The notes: a model not told the origin generated them from the letters alone. A stretch of 32,795 nt of DNA from Blastococcus sp. CT_GayMR20 (GCF_004570345.1 NZ_SPQM01000050.1:1-32795); one strand, 5' to 3'; positions 14,340 to 23,772 are shown, counted from the first letter of the stretch. Numbers and translations are program-made.

Positions 14340-15179
14340 ATGAAACAGCTGCTGCGGTTCGCCTGGGTCGAGGCGCAGTGCTGCCTGTTCGCCGTCCTCT
14401 TCTTCCTCGGCCTGGCCCTCGTCCGGGTCGTGCCGCTCCCGATCGATCCGGCCGACGCGCTGCTCCTCTGGTGCCTCGGGGTCACGCTCGTCCTGTGGCT
14501 GGTCCGCTGGGAGACCGGCCGCGAGGTCGCCGTCATCTTCGGCTTCCACCTCGTCGGGCTCGCGCTCGAACTGTTCAAGGTCGCGCAGGGGTCGTGGTCC
14601 TATCCCGACACCGGTCTGGCCACCGTCGGCGGTGTGCCGCTCTACAGCGGCTTCATGTACGCCGCCGTCGGCAGCTACGTCTGCCAGGCGTGGCGCAGGC
14701 TGGAGCTCCGGATCACGGGCTACCGCGCCTGGACCACCGCCGGCGTGGCCGCCCTCATCTACCTGAACTTCTTCACCTCGCACGTGACGGCGGACGTGCG
14801 CGTCGTCCTGGCGCTGGCCCTCCTCCTCGTGACGCGGCGGACCTGGGTCCACTTCACCGTCGGCCGGCACCGGTACGCGATGCCGCTCGCGCTGTCCTTC
14901 GTCCTCATCGGCTTCTTCCTCTGGGCCGCGGAGAACGCAGCGACCCTGCTGAGGGCCTGGCAGTACCCGTCGCAGGAGTCCGTGTGGACGCTCGTCCACG
15001 CCGCCAAGCTCGGGTCGTGGTCCCTGCTCGTCGTCGTCAGCATCGTCCTGGTCGCGGCGGTCAAGGCGTACGAGGGCAAGCTCTACGGGAGCCCTGCCGA
15101 GCGGACGGTCCTGCGCGCGTACGAGGCCCCGCCGGAGCTGCTGGCCCAGCGGCCGGTACCCGTTCCCTCCGGCACGTAG
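14340..15179 (+). CDS. DUF817 family membrane protein
   Basis: A 279-residue polytopic membrane protein with about eight hydrophobic segments. The block LELFKVAQGSWSYPD (about 77-91) followed by GVPLYSGFMYAAVGSYVCQAWRR is the hallmark of DUF817. The central part YLNFFTSHVTADVRVVLAL and the late WAAENAATLLRAWQYPSQ also fit. No biochemical function is established for the family as far as I know. The ATG at 14340 has no ribosome-binding site but sits seven bases after a TAGCCT hexamer, so it is probably translated from a leaderless message. It is followed by a DUF3616 gene in the same direction after 42 bp. Confidence 0.85.
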   Translation: MKQLLRFAWVEAQCCLFAVLFFLGLALVRVVPLPIDPADALLLWCLGVTLVLWLVRWETGREVAVIFGFHLVGLALELFKVAQGSWSYPDTGLATVGGVPLYSGFMYAAVGSYVCQAWRRLELRITGYRAWTTAGVAALIYLNFFTSHVTADVRVVLALALLLVTRRTWVHFTVGRHRYAMPLALSFVLIGFFLWAAENAATLLRAWQYPSQESVWTLVHAAKLGSWSLLVVVSIVLVAAVKAYEGKLYGSPAERTVLRAYEAPPELLAQRPVPVPSGT

Positions 15180-15221
15180 CGGGACGAGCCGCCGCCCCTG
15201 CTCCGGTGCCAGGGTGGTGCC

Positions 15222-16301
15222 GTGCCTGTCGAACGCACGGTCCGCCTGCACTTCGAGGAGTCGGCGCGGGCGGCCGGCACCCACACCAACCTCTCGGCCG
15301 TCCGCGGCGACGGCGCCGCTCTGTGGGTTGCGGGCGACGAGACCGCCACGGTGGAGCGACTGCTCGCCGACGATCCGGGGGAACCCCGCCGCTTCGCCCA
15401 GCAGGCGAGCTTCCACCTCGCCGACTACGTGCCGCTGCCCGCCGTCTCCCCGGACGAGGACGACGCGAGGGAGGAGGCCGACATCGAGGGCCTGGCGCGG
15501 CACGGCCTGTTCCTCTGGGCGGTCGGGTCGCACAGCCTGCGCCGCAGGCAGATCAAGGCCAAGCACACCGGGGAGAAGGCCTTCCGCCGGCTGGCCCGGG
15601 TCAGCGGCCAGCGGAACCGTCAGCTGCTGCTCCGGTTCCCGGTCACCGCCGTGGACGGGGTGCCGACCATCGTGCGGGAGCTGGATCTGGACGGCGTCCA
15701 CCATCGGGCAGCCTCGTTCGGTGCCCACGGGACCGACCTGCGGGAGCTCCTGGCCGCCGACGAGCACCTCGGCCCGTTCCTCCCGCTGCCGGGCAAGGAC
15801 AACGGCCTGGACGTCGAGGGCATCGCCGTCGCCGGACCGCGGGTGTACCTCGGCCTGCGCGGTCCGGTCCTGCGTGGCTGGGCGATGGTCCTGGAGCTGC
15901 GGCCCGAGGTCGACCCCGACGCCCCCGACCAGCTGCGGCTCCCGCGCTTCGACGACGGCCGCCGCTACCGCAAGCACGTCCTGAACCTCCAGGGTCTGGG
16001 CATCCGCGACCTGTGCCCGCACGGGGACGACCTGCTGGTCCTGGCCGGCCCCACCATGGAGCTGGACGGGCCGGTGCACGTCTTCCGCTGGCACGGAGCA
16101 CTCCGCGCCGACCAGCCCCAGGTGGTGCGCGACGACGTGCTCACGCGGGAGCTGTCCCTGCCCTACGGCGAGGGCGACGACCACGCGGAGGGCATCGGAC
16201 TGGTGGGGGCGGCCGACCTGCTCGTGGTGTACGACAGCCCGTCCCCGGCGCGGCTGACCGACGACGGGGACGTCCTCGCCGACGTCGTCCGGCTGCCGTG
16301 A
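15222..16301 (+). CDS. DUF3616 domain protein
   Basis: A 359-residue cytoplasmic protein with no signal peptide or membrane segment. Repeated segments such as LSAVRGDGAALWVAGDE, ADIEGLARHGLFLWAVGSHS, LDVEGIAVAGPRVYLGLRGP and DDHAEGIGLVGAADLLVVYDSP have the rhythm of a beta-propeller and match DUF3616, in which the DxEG and HxEG turns recur. The function is unknown. The GTG start lies six bases after CAGGGT, a weak nAnnnT hexamer, so it may be leaderless too; read-through from the DUF817 gene is also possible. It converges on the triple-domain lipid gene with only six bases between stops. Confidence 0.82.
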   Translation: MPVERTVRLHFEESARAAGTHTNLSAVRGDGAALWVAGDETATVERLLADDPGEPRRFAQQASFHLADYVPLPAVSPDEDDAREEADIEGLARHGLFLWAVGSHSLRRRQIKAKHTGEKAFRRLARVSGQRNRQLLLRFPVTAVDGVPTIVRELDLDGVHHRAASFGAHGTDLRELLAADEHLGPFLPLPGKDNGLDVEGIAVAGPRVYLGLRGPVLRGWAMVLELRPEVDPDAPDQLRLPRFDDGRRYRKHVLNLQGLGIRDLCPHGDDLLVLAGPTMELDGPVHVFRWHGALRADQPQVVRDDVLTRELSLPYGEGDDHAEGIGLVGAADLLVVYDSPSPARLTDDGDVLADVVRLP

Positions 16302-16307
16302 GGCACG

Positions 16308-19226
16308 TCAGCCGGCCAGCGCCACCACCTCGTCCAGACCCGCCTGCAGGTCGGCCACCAGTCCCTCCGGGTCGGTGACCGCGGCGGCGTCGACGTTGAT
16401 GCCGATGCAGCACCGGTCCTCGTGCGAGAGCAGCGTGATCATCGCCGCGCAGCCCGGCAGCGGGCCGAACGGGTACATGCGCACGATCCGGGACCCCGCG
16501 ATGTAGACGGGGTGCGAGACCCCCGGCATGTTGGACACCTGGATGTCGTTGGCGCTGGTCAGCCGGCCCGAGACGGCGCCGATGACAGACGCCGGCAGCC
16601 AGTGCAGCGCGGGTCCGACCAGCTCGTCGAGGACGCCGGACCCGCTCTCGTTGCGCGCCGAAAGCACGAACTCGCGGATCGCCGTGATGCGGGTGGCGGG
16701 GTCGGGCTCCGCCAGGGAGGCGGGCAGGCGAGCGCCGGTGAACCGGTTCCCGCCCTGCGGGTCGTCCTGCGCCCGGAGGCTGATCGGGATGCCCAGCGTC
16801 AGCGTCTCCGCGGGTGCGCCGAGCCGTTCGTGGTACCGCCGGAAACCGCCCACCACGGCGGCGAGGAAGCCGTCGTTGAGCGAGCCACCGGCCGCCTTCG
16901 ACCCGGCCTTGAGGTCGGCGAGCGGCACTTCCAGCACCTCGAAGTGCCAACCGCCGCCCCGCGGGGTCAGCAGCGCCGAGCCGCCCTGCGGGGATCCGAG
17001 GGTCGTGGTGGCCGACCGGGCGGCCTCCAGTGCGTGGGTGGCCGCCTCCCAGGGACGCCGGAGACTGCCCAGCGCGCCGACGCCCCGGCGCAGCACGGCC
17101 AGGGGAGCGGCCTTCGCCGTTCCGACGAGCTGCTCGGTCAGCACGCCCACCCGGGATGCGTCGTCCGGGAGCGGGACGGGCGGCTCCGGGCGAGACGGGT
17201 CGTGCTCGGCGGTCCGGCTGTGCAGCTTGCTCATCAGCTGGACGGCGCCCAGCCCGTCGGTGGTGCTGTGGTGGGTCTTGACGACGTAGCCGGCGCGCCC
17301 GTCCTCGAGGCCCTCGACGAACAGCACCTCCCACAGGGGGCGGTCACGGTCGAGCGGGGCGGCGGCGAACTCCCCGACGACGTCCAGCAGCTGACGCATG
17401 GACCCCGGGGCGTCGAGCTGTACCCGCCGCAGGTGCCGGTCGAGGTCGAGCTCGGCCACCGTCACCCAGCGTGGCGCCCCCACCCCGAGCGCCGGTTCCA
17501 CCACCCGCTGGCGCATGCGCGGCACCATCCGGGAGGCCCACTCGTGGGCCCCGCGCAGCCGCTCCCAGTCCGGTGCCGGGTCGAGGATCTCCAGGAGGGT
17601 GACGTTGCTGCGCAGCCGCGGGTCGGCCACCTCCGCGCGCCACATCGCCGTCTCCAGCGGGTTCATCTCCGGAGAGATGCCCCAGTCCAGCGGCGCGGCC
17701 GGCGGCGGCGCCGCGCTCCCGTCGTCCTCGCTCGCCTCGGTGACCTCGACCGGTCGTTGGCTGCGTCCCGACCAGTGGGCCAGGTTCTCCAGGTACTGCC
17801 CGCGGACCTCGGCCACCTTCTCGCCGAGGTCGGCGACGGTCCACCCCTCGGTGGGGATCGGCGGCAGGACGCGCACCTGCACGGTGCCGGACTGGATCGT
17901 CGTCGCGCCCCGCCACATCAGCTCCCCGGCGTTCCGGATGACGATCGGCACGATCGGCACTCCGGCCTGCATCGCGACGTGGAAGGCCCCCTTCTTGAAG
18001 TTCCCGAGGGACGGCGTCGCCGAGCGGGTGCCCTCCGGGGCGATCACCAGCGAGATGCCCTCGCGCAGCCGCTGCACCGCCGGTTCGAGCGCCTGGCGCG
18101 CCTTGGCCGGATCGCCGCGGTCGATGAATGCGACGTCGGCCAGCCGGAAGGCCAGCCCGAAGCCGGGCGTGTTGGCCAGCTCCTTCTTGGCCACGGCGGT
18201 GAACCCGCCGCGCAGCAGCTTGGCGAGAATCAGCACGTCGAGCTGGCTCTGGTGGTTGAACAGGTAGACGGCCGGCCGGGTCGCGAGGTGCTCCGCGCCC
18301 TGGACGTCGAGCCGGACGCCGGCCAGCGCGCTGCCGAGCTCGCCGGCGAGGGTGATCCCGAGGTCGACGGCCTCGCGCCGCGACCCGCTGAGCGCGCCGA
18401 CGGCGACGCCGGCGGCAAAACCGCCCAGCAGGCCGCCGATGCCGGCCGCCGTCCGGGCGAGCTCGGTCGGACCGCCCCTGCCGCGCGGCCGGAACCGGGC
18501 GATCGGCCAGGAGTAGTGGCGGGCTGCCGAGGCCAGCCCGCGGCCGGGGTTGAGCGCCCGCGCACGGCCCACGGTGCGGAGGAACGGGACGTCCTCGTCC
18601 CCGTTGGAGTAGGCGAAGCTCTGCGCGAGGTCGATGCCGTGCTCCTGGGCGAAGGAGCGCACGGCGGTCGCCTTGCCAGCCCGCCACAGCAGCGGGCCGC
18701 CCGGGCGGCCGGTGCAGATGCCCTCGTCGATCTCCACCGGCGACACCAGGATGTGCTCCACACCCATGGCCCGCGCCGCCGGCTCGACCTGGAAGCGGGT
18801 CGCCGAGGAGGCCAGGACGACGGTGTGGCCGGCCTGCAGGTGAGCGGTCACCAGCCGCCACGCCTCCGGGTACAGCGATCCGGCGATGCCCTGCACGAAC
18901 AGCCGCTCGCCGAGCTCGACCAGCTCGTCCTCGCTGCGCCCGGCCCAGGCCTTCATGCCGGCGACGGTGAACCGCTCGAAGTCCTCCTCGGTCGTGACCC
19001 CGCGCAGGCCGGTGAGCAGCAGCTGCCCGAGGTCGGCCGGCGTGACGTGCAGCGAGCGCAGGTGGTGCCCGGCGAAGGCGGCCAGGGAGTAGCCGTCGAT
19101 GACCGTGCCGTCGAAGTCGAAGAAGGCACCCACGCGCCGCCCGCGGGGTGCCGCCTCGACGTCGGCCAGGAGCTGCTCCTCGGTCCACGTCGCCGTCCGG
19201 GGGACCGCTTCCTCGTCCGTGCTCAC
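16308..19226 (-). CDS. Triple fusion: HAD phosphatase + PlsC-type acyltransferase + WS/DGAT acyltransferase
   Basis: One uninterrupted frame of 972 residues. Part 1 (about 30-245) is a HAD-IB phosphatase: D37-F-D39-G-T, SSAT near 140, K185, and NGDEDVPF near 208. Part 2 (about 305-485) is a 1-acylglycerol-3-phosphate acyltransferase: NH325QSQLD330, FIDR 367-370, PEGTR 397-401. A small hydrophobic Gly-rich segment (260-280) may touch the membrane. After an Ala/Pro linker (498-514), part 3 (515-972) is a wax ester synthase/diacylglycerol acyltransferase with H652-H653-STTD657-G658 and SNMPG near 898. In Mycobacterium tuberculosis HAD-PlsC (Rv2483c) and the WS/DGAT (Rv2484c) are separate genes beside plsB2. 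Here they are joined. The GTG start overlaps the plsB stop (GTGA), implying coupled translation. Predicted role: acylation of lysophosphatidate and formation of triacylglycerol. Whether the HAD part is the phosphatidate phosphatase is inference. Confidence 0.92.
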   Translation of the reverse strand: MSTDEEAVPRTATWTEEQLLADVEAAPRGRRVGAFFDFDGTVIDGYSLAAFAGHHLRSLHVTPADLGQLLLTGLRGVTTEEDFERFTVAGMKAWAGRSEDELVELGERLFVQGIAGSLYPEAWRLVTAHLQAGHTVVLASSATRFQVEPAARAMGVEHILVSPVEIDEGICTGRPGGPLLWRAGKATAVRSFAQEHGIDLAQSFAYSNGDEDVPFLRTVGRARALNPGRGLASAARHYSWPIARFRPRGRGGPTELARTAAGIGGLLGGFAAGVAVGALSGSRREAVDLGITLAGELGSALAGVRLDVQGAEHLATRPAVYLFNHQSQLDVLILAKLLRGGFTAVAKKELANTPGFGLAFRLADVAFIDRGDPAKARQALEPAVQRLREGISLVIAPEGTRSATPSLGNFKKGAFHVAMQAGVPIVPIVIRNAGELMWRGATTIQSGTVQVRVLPPIPTEGWTVADLGEKVAEVRGQYLENLAHWSGRSQRPVEVTEASEDDGSAAPPPAAPLDWGISPEMNPLETAMWRAEVADPRLRSNVTLLEILDPAPDWERLRGAHEWASRMVPRMRQRVVEPALGVGAPRWVTVAELDLDRHLRRVQLDAPGSMRQLLDVVGEFAAAPLDRDRPLWEVLFVEGLEDGRAGYVVKTHHSTTDGLGAVQLMSKLHSRTAEHDPSRPEPPVPLPDDASRVGVLTEQLVGTAKAAPLAVLRRGVGALGSLRRPWEAATHALEAARSATTTLGSPQGGSALLTPRGGGWHFEVLEVPLADLKAGSKAAGGSLNDGFLAAVVGGFRRYHERLGAPAETLTLGIPISLRAQDDPQGGNRFTGARLPASLAEPDPATRITAIREFVLSARNESGSGVLDELVGPALHWLPASVIGAVSGRLTSANDIQVSNMPGVSHPVYIAGSRIVRMYPFGPLPGCAAMITLLSHEDRCCIGINVDAAAVTDPEGLVADLQAGLDEVVALAG

Positions 19227-21478
19227 GGCTCCACTCCCACGATCTCCCGCCGCGAGGCGGCGTCCAGTTCGTCGATGACGGCGACCCGGCCGACGACGTC
19301 CCTCACCTGGGCGGCCCACTCCTGCCGGCGGCGGGCGACGTCCTCCCGGCCCGGGTCGACCAGGTCGAGGTTGCCCGCCAGCTGCAGCGCCGTGGTGAAC
19401 AGCTCCCGGGACAGCGACTCCGGGCCGTGCAGCCGGCCCTGCAGGAGCATCTGCTGGGCGACCCCGCCGCACTCGGCGAGGAAGTCGGCCTCCACCAGCG
19501 GTGTCCGGGGATCGCGCGCCGCCAGCCGCTCGGCCACCACCAGTTGTGCGTCGACGAACGAGCGCAGCACCCGGTGCGCCACCAGCAGCGGCGCCTGGCA
19601 CAGCACCTCGCGGCCGTCGGCGGTCTCCCACTCCGGGTGGAGCCGCTCCAGCTCGGCGCCGATGCGTTCCCGGAAGGCGTCGCGCTCGGGGAAGAAGAAC
19701 TCGAACTTCAGCTGGTCGCGCAGCCGCATGGCCTCGTCCCAGCGGTCGACGGGGTCCCGCAGCAGGACCAGCTCGGCGATGGCGCGGTCGACGAAGTGGT
19801 GGATGGCGCTGTTGCGGTAGAACGCGGCCACCAGGTGCTGACCGCGCTCGATGGCGTGGACCGGCTCCTCGCCGCCGTCGAACACCGTGACCACGCCCTG
19901 CGCGGCCAGGGTGGCGAGGACCGAGCGCGTCCCGCGGAACGTCGTCAGCGCCGCGCCCGAGTGCGGCAGTTCGCGCTCGTCGAGGAAGGTGAGCAGCGGC
20001 TCGACCACGCGCCGCACCTGCGCGAGCGTCAGCGCCCGGTCCCGGACACCGAGGAGCGCCAGGGTGACCAGAGCCGTCGCCGTGGCCGGTGTGACCGAGT
20101 TGATCCCGACGGCCACCTGGAAGGCGACCTTCTGCAGGGTGAGCCGCCGCGAGTCGGGATCGGTCGCGTCGGCCCCCGCGCGCAACGCCGTCGCGAGCGA
20201 CAAGGGCTCGGCGAAGGCGACGTGCACCGTGCCCAGCGGCGTGCTGACCTGCTCCCGCGCGTAGGTGGCCAGCCACGAGAGCCCCTCGCCGCGCTTGGCG
20301 GCGCCGCCCTGCTCGGCGGCCATCAGGGACACCTCGCGCAGTTGGTCGTAGGTGATCGACACGGGGACGAGGAGGACGTCGTCGACCCGGCCGCGCTCGA
20401 CGGCGTCGGCGACGTAGCGCAGCAGCCCGTGCCGGGGCGGGCGGAGCTTCCCGGTCCGGGAACGGCCGCCCTCCATGTACCACTCGAGGTTGAACCGCTT
20501 GCTCAGCAGGAAGGCGAAGTACTCGCGGACCGCGAGCTTGTAGACCTGGTCGTCGCCGAAGCTGCGCCGGATGAAGACGATCCCGGCGCGCTTGGCCAGG
20601 GGCCCGACCGGCCAGAAGCGCAGGTTGTCCCCGCCGAGCACGTGGTTGCGCGGGAAGTCGTGCTGCGCGAGAACGTCGGCCAGGACGAGGGGGTCGACGT
20701 AGGAACGGTGGCTGGGCAGGAAGACCAGTGAGTGCCGGCGGTTGAGCTCGCGCAGCCGCTCCAGCCCCTCGGTGTCGGCCTGCACGTCCCACGCCCGGGA
20801 GTGCAGGGGGCGGAACACCCCCGTGAAGACCTCGACGGCGGCGGGGTCGACGGCCGCCACGAGCCCGTCGAGAGCGGCGAGGGCCCGGGCGTGCACCTCG
20901 TCCTCGGGGCATTCCAGCCGCCCGGCCAGGGCGGTCAGCTCGCGGCGGAACTCGGGGCTCGCCTCGATCGCCTCCACGACCTGCCGCGGCACCTTCACGC
21001 GCTCGCCGACCACGCCGCGCTCGGCCCGGTCCAGGGCCAGCGCCGCCTGGTGGGCGACGAAGTCGCACAGCTGCCCGGTGCCCTCCCAGCGCCCGGTCAG
21101 CTCGCCGAGCGTGGCGGGCTCGGCGAGCACCACGCGCGCGCGGTCGGGGTCCCGGCGCAGGGTCCTCCGCTGCAGCGGTCCCGGGGGACGGCGGCGCAGC
21201 GACGGCACGGCCGCCGACCACCGGCCTCTCCGCCGTCCGGCCTCCTCGTGCCCGGCCGGCCTGCGCGCCACCCAGGCCACGCGGACCGCGGTCACGACCG
21301 TGTCCGGGCCGGCGTCGGCCAGCGGACCCGCGAGCGCGTCACCGCGGAGCGGCAGCACCGTCGCCGGCCCGTCGCCCGCCTCGGTCAGGGCGCTCCGGAC
21401 CAGCCGCCGCTCCGTCTCGCTCGACGCGTCGACCAGCACGATCAGGGAGGCGTCATTGCCCACCTGGAGTCCGGTCAC
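19223..21478 (-). CDS. plsB: Glycerol-3-phosphate 1-O-acyltransferase (PlsB family)
   Basis: PlsB puts the first acyl chain on glycerol-3-phosphate at the membrane. From GTG 21478 it has 751 residues, similar to mycobacterial PlsB2. Acyltransferase motifs: H257RSYVD262, GGDNLRFWPVGPL (282-294), FIRRSFGDD (302-310), and EGGRSRTGKL (336-345); then LLVPVSITYDQL and the C-terminal FYRNSAIHHFV block. The start is chosen for a GAGGAGAGG Shine-Dalgarno about nine bases upstream and agreement with the mycobacterial N-terminus; ATG 21529 would add 17 residues. The stop overlaps the fusion gene start by four bases (GTGA). The pair makes an operon for glycerolipid synthesis. Confidence 0.94.
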   Translation of the reverse strand: MTGLQVGNDASLIVLVDASSETERRLVRSALTEAGDGPATVLPLRGDALAGPLADAGPDTVVTAVRVAWVARRPAGHEEAGRRRGRWSAAVPSLRRRPPGPLQRRTLRRDPDRARVVLAEPATLGELTGRWEGTGQLCDFVAHQAALALDRAERGVVGERVKVPRQVVEAIEASPEFRRELTALAGRLECPEDEVHARALAALDGLVAAVDPAAVEVFTGVFRPLHSRAWDVQADTEGLERLRELNRRHSLVFLPSHRSYVDPLVLADVLAQHDFPRNHVLGGDNLRFWPVGPLAKRAGIVFIRRSFGDDQVYKLAVREYFAFLLSKRFNLEWYMEGGRSRTGKLRPPRHGLLRYVADAVERGRVDDVLLVPVSITYDQLREVSLMAAEQGGAAKRGEGLSWLATYAREQVSTPLGTVHVAFAEPLSLATALRAGADATDPDSRRLTLQKVAFQVAVGINSVTPATATALVTLALLGVRDRALTLAQVRRVVEPLLTFLDERELPHSGAALTTFRGTRSVLATLAAQGVVTVFDGGEEPVHAIERGQHLVAAFYRNSAIHHFVDRAIAELVLLRDPVDRWDEAMRLRDQLKFEFFFPERDAFRERIGAELERLHPEWETADGREVLCQAPLLVAHRVLRSFVDAQLVVAERLAARDPRTPLVEADFLAECGGVAQQMLLQGRLHGPESLSRELFTTALQLAGNLDLVDPGREDVARRRQEWAAQVRDVVGRVAVIDELDAASRREIVGVEP

Positions 21479-21578
21479 GTGTGCCCACCTCTCCTCGGGG
21501 AGCCGAACCTCCCACAGAACATGGGTCATGGTGGCCGTCACCGCGACCCGACCCCACACCGGATCGACGGCGGACTCG

Positions 21579-21612
21579 GACGGGACGCCGGACCGGGGTC
21601 CGGCGTCCCGTC
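21579..21612 (-). terminator. Strong hairpin terminator of the carboxypeptidase gene
   Basis: A perfect 15-bp stem (21579-21593 with 21598-21612) and a 4-base loop, starting 13 bases past the stop of the carboxypeptidase gene. No T-run follows. Confidence 0.8.
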
Positions 21613-21625
21613 CGTCGTTCGCGGG

Positions 21626-23719
21626 TCAGCGCCGTCCGCAGGCCGTCAGGTCGACCCGGAGCTGCTGGCCGCGGTCGACCACGACCGGCACGGTCTGCAC
21701 GACCTGACCGTTCCGCTCGCAGGTCAGCGTCCAGTTCTCCACCAGCCCGGGGACGGTGCTGGTCTCGGCGTCGAACAGCGCGGCCGTCAGCGTCCAGTTC
21801 GGGGTCACCGAGGCGAAGTTGATCACCCGCAGGACGTAGGTGCCCTGGGCCGGGTCCTGCAGCAGCACCCGCTCCTTCTCGGCGACGGCGTTGCCCGAGC
21901 TGCCGGCCTCCGTCAGGGAGCCGTCGGCGTTCTTCCGGTAGACCTCGAGGTCCAGATCGTCCGGAGTCGGCCAGTCGAGCTCGATCTCGAGCAGGTCGAC
22001 GGTCCGGTCCACGGTGAACTCCTGGTCGGTGAAGCGGAGCGGAGCGGTGGTCCCGGTCCAGCTCTCCTCCCGCACCGGGTCGCCGGACACCGTCTCGACC
22101 TGCCGGTCCTTCACGACCGGCCGGGTCGAGGGGTTGACGTGCCAGGTGTACCGGCCGTCGCGGCCGACGGTCATCGTGGTGTCGAGGGAGTCCTGGATCG
22201 AGCCGTCCCAGGTCGGGGTGGCGAAGGTCTTCCGCAGCCGCAGGGTGGAGCCGGCCGGAGCCTTGCCGGTGAGCACCGAGTGCGTCGCCGGGTTCACGGC
22301 GTTCTCCAGCGCGAGCAGGAAGGCCTCGCGGTTGCCCTTGCCGGCGTACGGCCCGGCGCCGAGGTACTCGTCGACCACCTCGGGGAACGGCGGGTGGAAC
22401 TCGTCCGGGCCGATCTCGAAGGTGTAGCCGAAGCCCCCGGTGGCGTTGTAGGACCAGTCCTCCACCGAGCCCGTGGTGTCGTAGAGCTCCCAGGCATGCT
22501 GGCTCGTGTAGCCGTTCTGGGCCGCCATCGAGTCACCGAGCGCCTTCAGCGCCGCCTCGTCGTACGGGTCGCCGAGCGGCACCCCCTCGCTGGAGGGCAC
22601 GAGGTCCGGCGCCGCCCCGTTCGGCCGCAGTACCAGGTTGGAGAACGTGTGGTTGGTGACCAGCGTGGTCACCTGCCGGCCGCTGATCAATTCGCGGATG
22701 TTCTGGGTCTCCGGCTCCGAGAACGCGTCGGCCCCGCGGTAGGTCGGGTCGGCGAAGACGTCGGAGGCTCCGGGGCCGCCCCAGTAGCCGCCGTAGTTGC
22801 GGTTGAGGTCGACGCCGGTCCCGTAGCCGCCCGGGCTCGTCAGGCTCCCTGCCCGGCAGGTGCCGTCCGGCGTGTCCTGCCCGTCGACGAGGCGGCAGTT
22901 CTTGCGCTTGTAGGCGTTGCCCGGGGTGCCGAGGATCGTGCCCGTGCCGCCCCCGTCGATCTCGCGGAGGTCGACGAGCCCGCCGTCCGTGCGGGACAGC
23001 TCGAAGCCGTCGACGTTCAGCACCGGCACCACGACGACCCGGGAGCGGTTCACCAGGTCGGTGATCCGCGGGTCGGTGCCGTAGTTCTCGACCAGGTCGA
23101 CGGCGAACTCCATCGCGTGCTCCCCGGACGGCCATTCGCGGGCGTGGTGCACGCCGAGCATGAGGAACACCGGCAGCCCGCGCTCCGGGCCGGTCACGTC
23201 CCGGCCGATCTCGACGCCGTTGATCTGCCTCCCGTCCAGGGACGGGTGCGGCAGGGAGAACGACTTCACCAGGCCGGGATGGGCGCTCGCGAGCGCGGCC
23301 ATGTCGGCGTCGTAGTCGGCCAGCGTGCGGTAGGTGTCCCGGCCGGACGGGAGGGGAGAGCTGACGGTGCTCGCCGCATACGCGGCATTGACCTGGTTGT
23401 TCTCCGCTTCGCGGGCCAGCAGGTCGGGGATGCGGACGTCGTAGCCCAGCCCGGCGGCGAGGAGTGCGGTCGCGTCCTCGGCGGTGTGCAGCACCACCTC
23501 GACGTAGTCCTGGCCGGCGTGCTCGGTGAGGTCGAGACCGAGCGTCTGGAGCAGCTCCTTGTCGGCCCGGCTCGGGGTGTCGACGGTGACCAGCTGCGGC
23601 CGGAACACGTCGGGTGCCGCCACGGCCGGCGTGGTGGGACCGGTGGCGGTCAGGCCGACCAGCACGGTCGTCGCGATGCCGCAGACGGCGACATGACGAC
23701 GGAGGGACGAACGCTGCAT
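21626..23719 (-). CDS. Secreted M14 zinc carboxypeptidase with C-terminal PPC-like domain
   Basis: An exported peptidase of 697 residues. A signal peptide (SLRRHVAVCGIATTVLVGLT, cleavage near AVA-AP at 35) leads to a propeptide-like region, then the M14 catalytic domain (about 125-460). Zinc ligands are H192 and E195 (HHAREWPSGEH) and H357 (TNHTFSN); the general base is E435 (GYTFEIGPDE). DLNRNYGGYWGGPG (304-317) is the usual substrate-binding Arg segment. Residues 560-665 form a beta-rich domain resembling bacterial pre-peptidase C-terminal (PPC) domains (DLDLEVYRKNADGS, GTYVLRVINF). ATG 23719 has GGAG six bases upstream. It should digest peptides outside the cell. A strong hairpin separates it from plsB downstream. 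Confidence 0.92.
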   Translation of the reverse strand: MQRSSLRRHVAVCGIATTVLVGLTATGPTTPAVAAPDVFRPQLVTVDTPSRADKELLQTLGLDLTEHAGQDYVEVVLHTAEDATALLAAGLGYDVRIPDLLAREAENNQVNAAYAASTVSSPLPSGRDTYRTLADYDADMAALASAHPGLVKSFSLPHPSLDGRQINGVEIGRDVTGPERGLPVFLMLGVHHAREWPSGEHAMEFAVDLVENYGTDPRITDLVNRSRVVVVPVLNVDGFELSRTDGGLVDLREIDGGGTGTILGTPGNAYKRKNCRLVDGQDTPDGTCRAGSLTSPGGYGTGVDLNRNYGGYWGGPGASDVFADPTYRGADAFSEPETQNIRELISGRQVTTLVTNHTFSNLVLRPNGAAPDLVPSSEGVPLGDPYDEAALKALGDSMAAQNGYTSQHAWELYDTTGSVEDWSYNATGGFGYTFEIGPDEFHPPFPEVVDEYLGAGPYAGKGNREAFLLALENAVNPATHSVLTGKAPAGSTLRLRKTFATPTWDGSIQDSLDTTMTVGRDGRYTWHVNPSTRPVVKDRQVETVSGDPVREESWTGTTAPLRFTDQEFTVDRTVDLLEIELDWPTPDDLDLEVYRKNADGSLTEAGSSGNAVAEKERVLLQDPAQGTYVLRVINFASVTPNWTLTAALFDAETSTVPGLVENWTLTCERNGQVVQTVPVVVDRGQQLRVDLTACGRR

Positions 23720-23748
23720 GGGGCACTCCGGGGCTCGGCAGGGGGTGC

Positions 23749-23772
23749 GTCGTTGTTGATCACCCCAACGAC
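23749..23772. promoter_or_regulatory. Inverted repeat upstream of the carboxypeptidase gene (possible operator)
   Basis: GTCGTTG and CAACGAC are perfect inverse complements around ten bases (TTGATCACCC). It lies 30 bp before the carboxypeptidase start, where an operator would be, and in the 136-bp divergent gap. No regulator gene is next to it. Confidence 0.35.

Noticed and set aside
19227..21221. In-frame upstream extension of the triple-fusion protein to 1637 residues
   Set aside because: The extra part lies in another frame of plsB and is Arg/Ala/Pro/Gly-rich shadow. The GTG at 19226 in a GTGA overlap with the plsB stop is the natural start.
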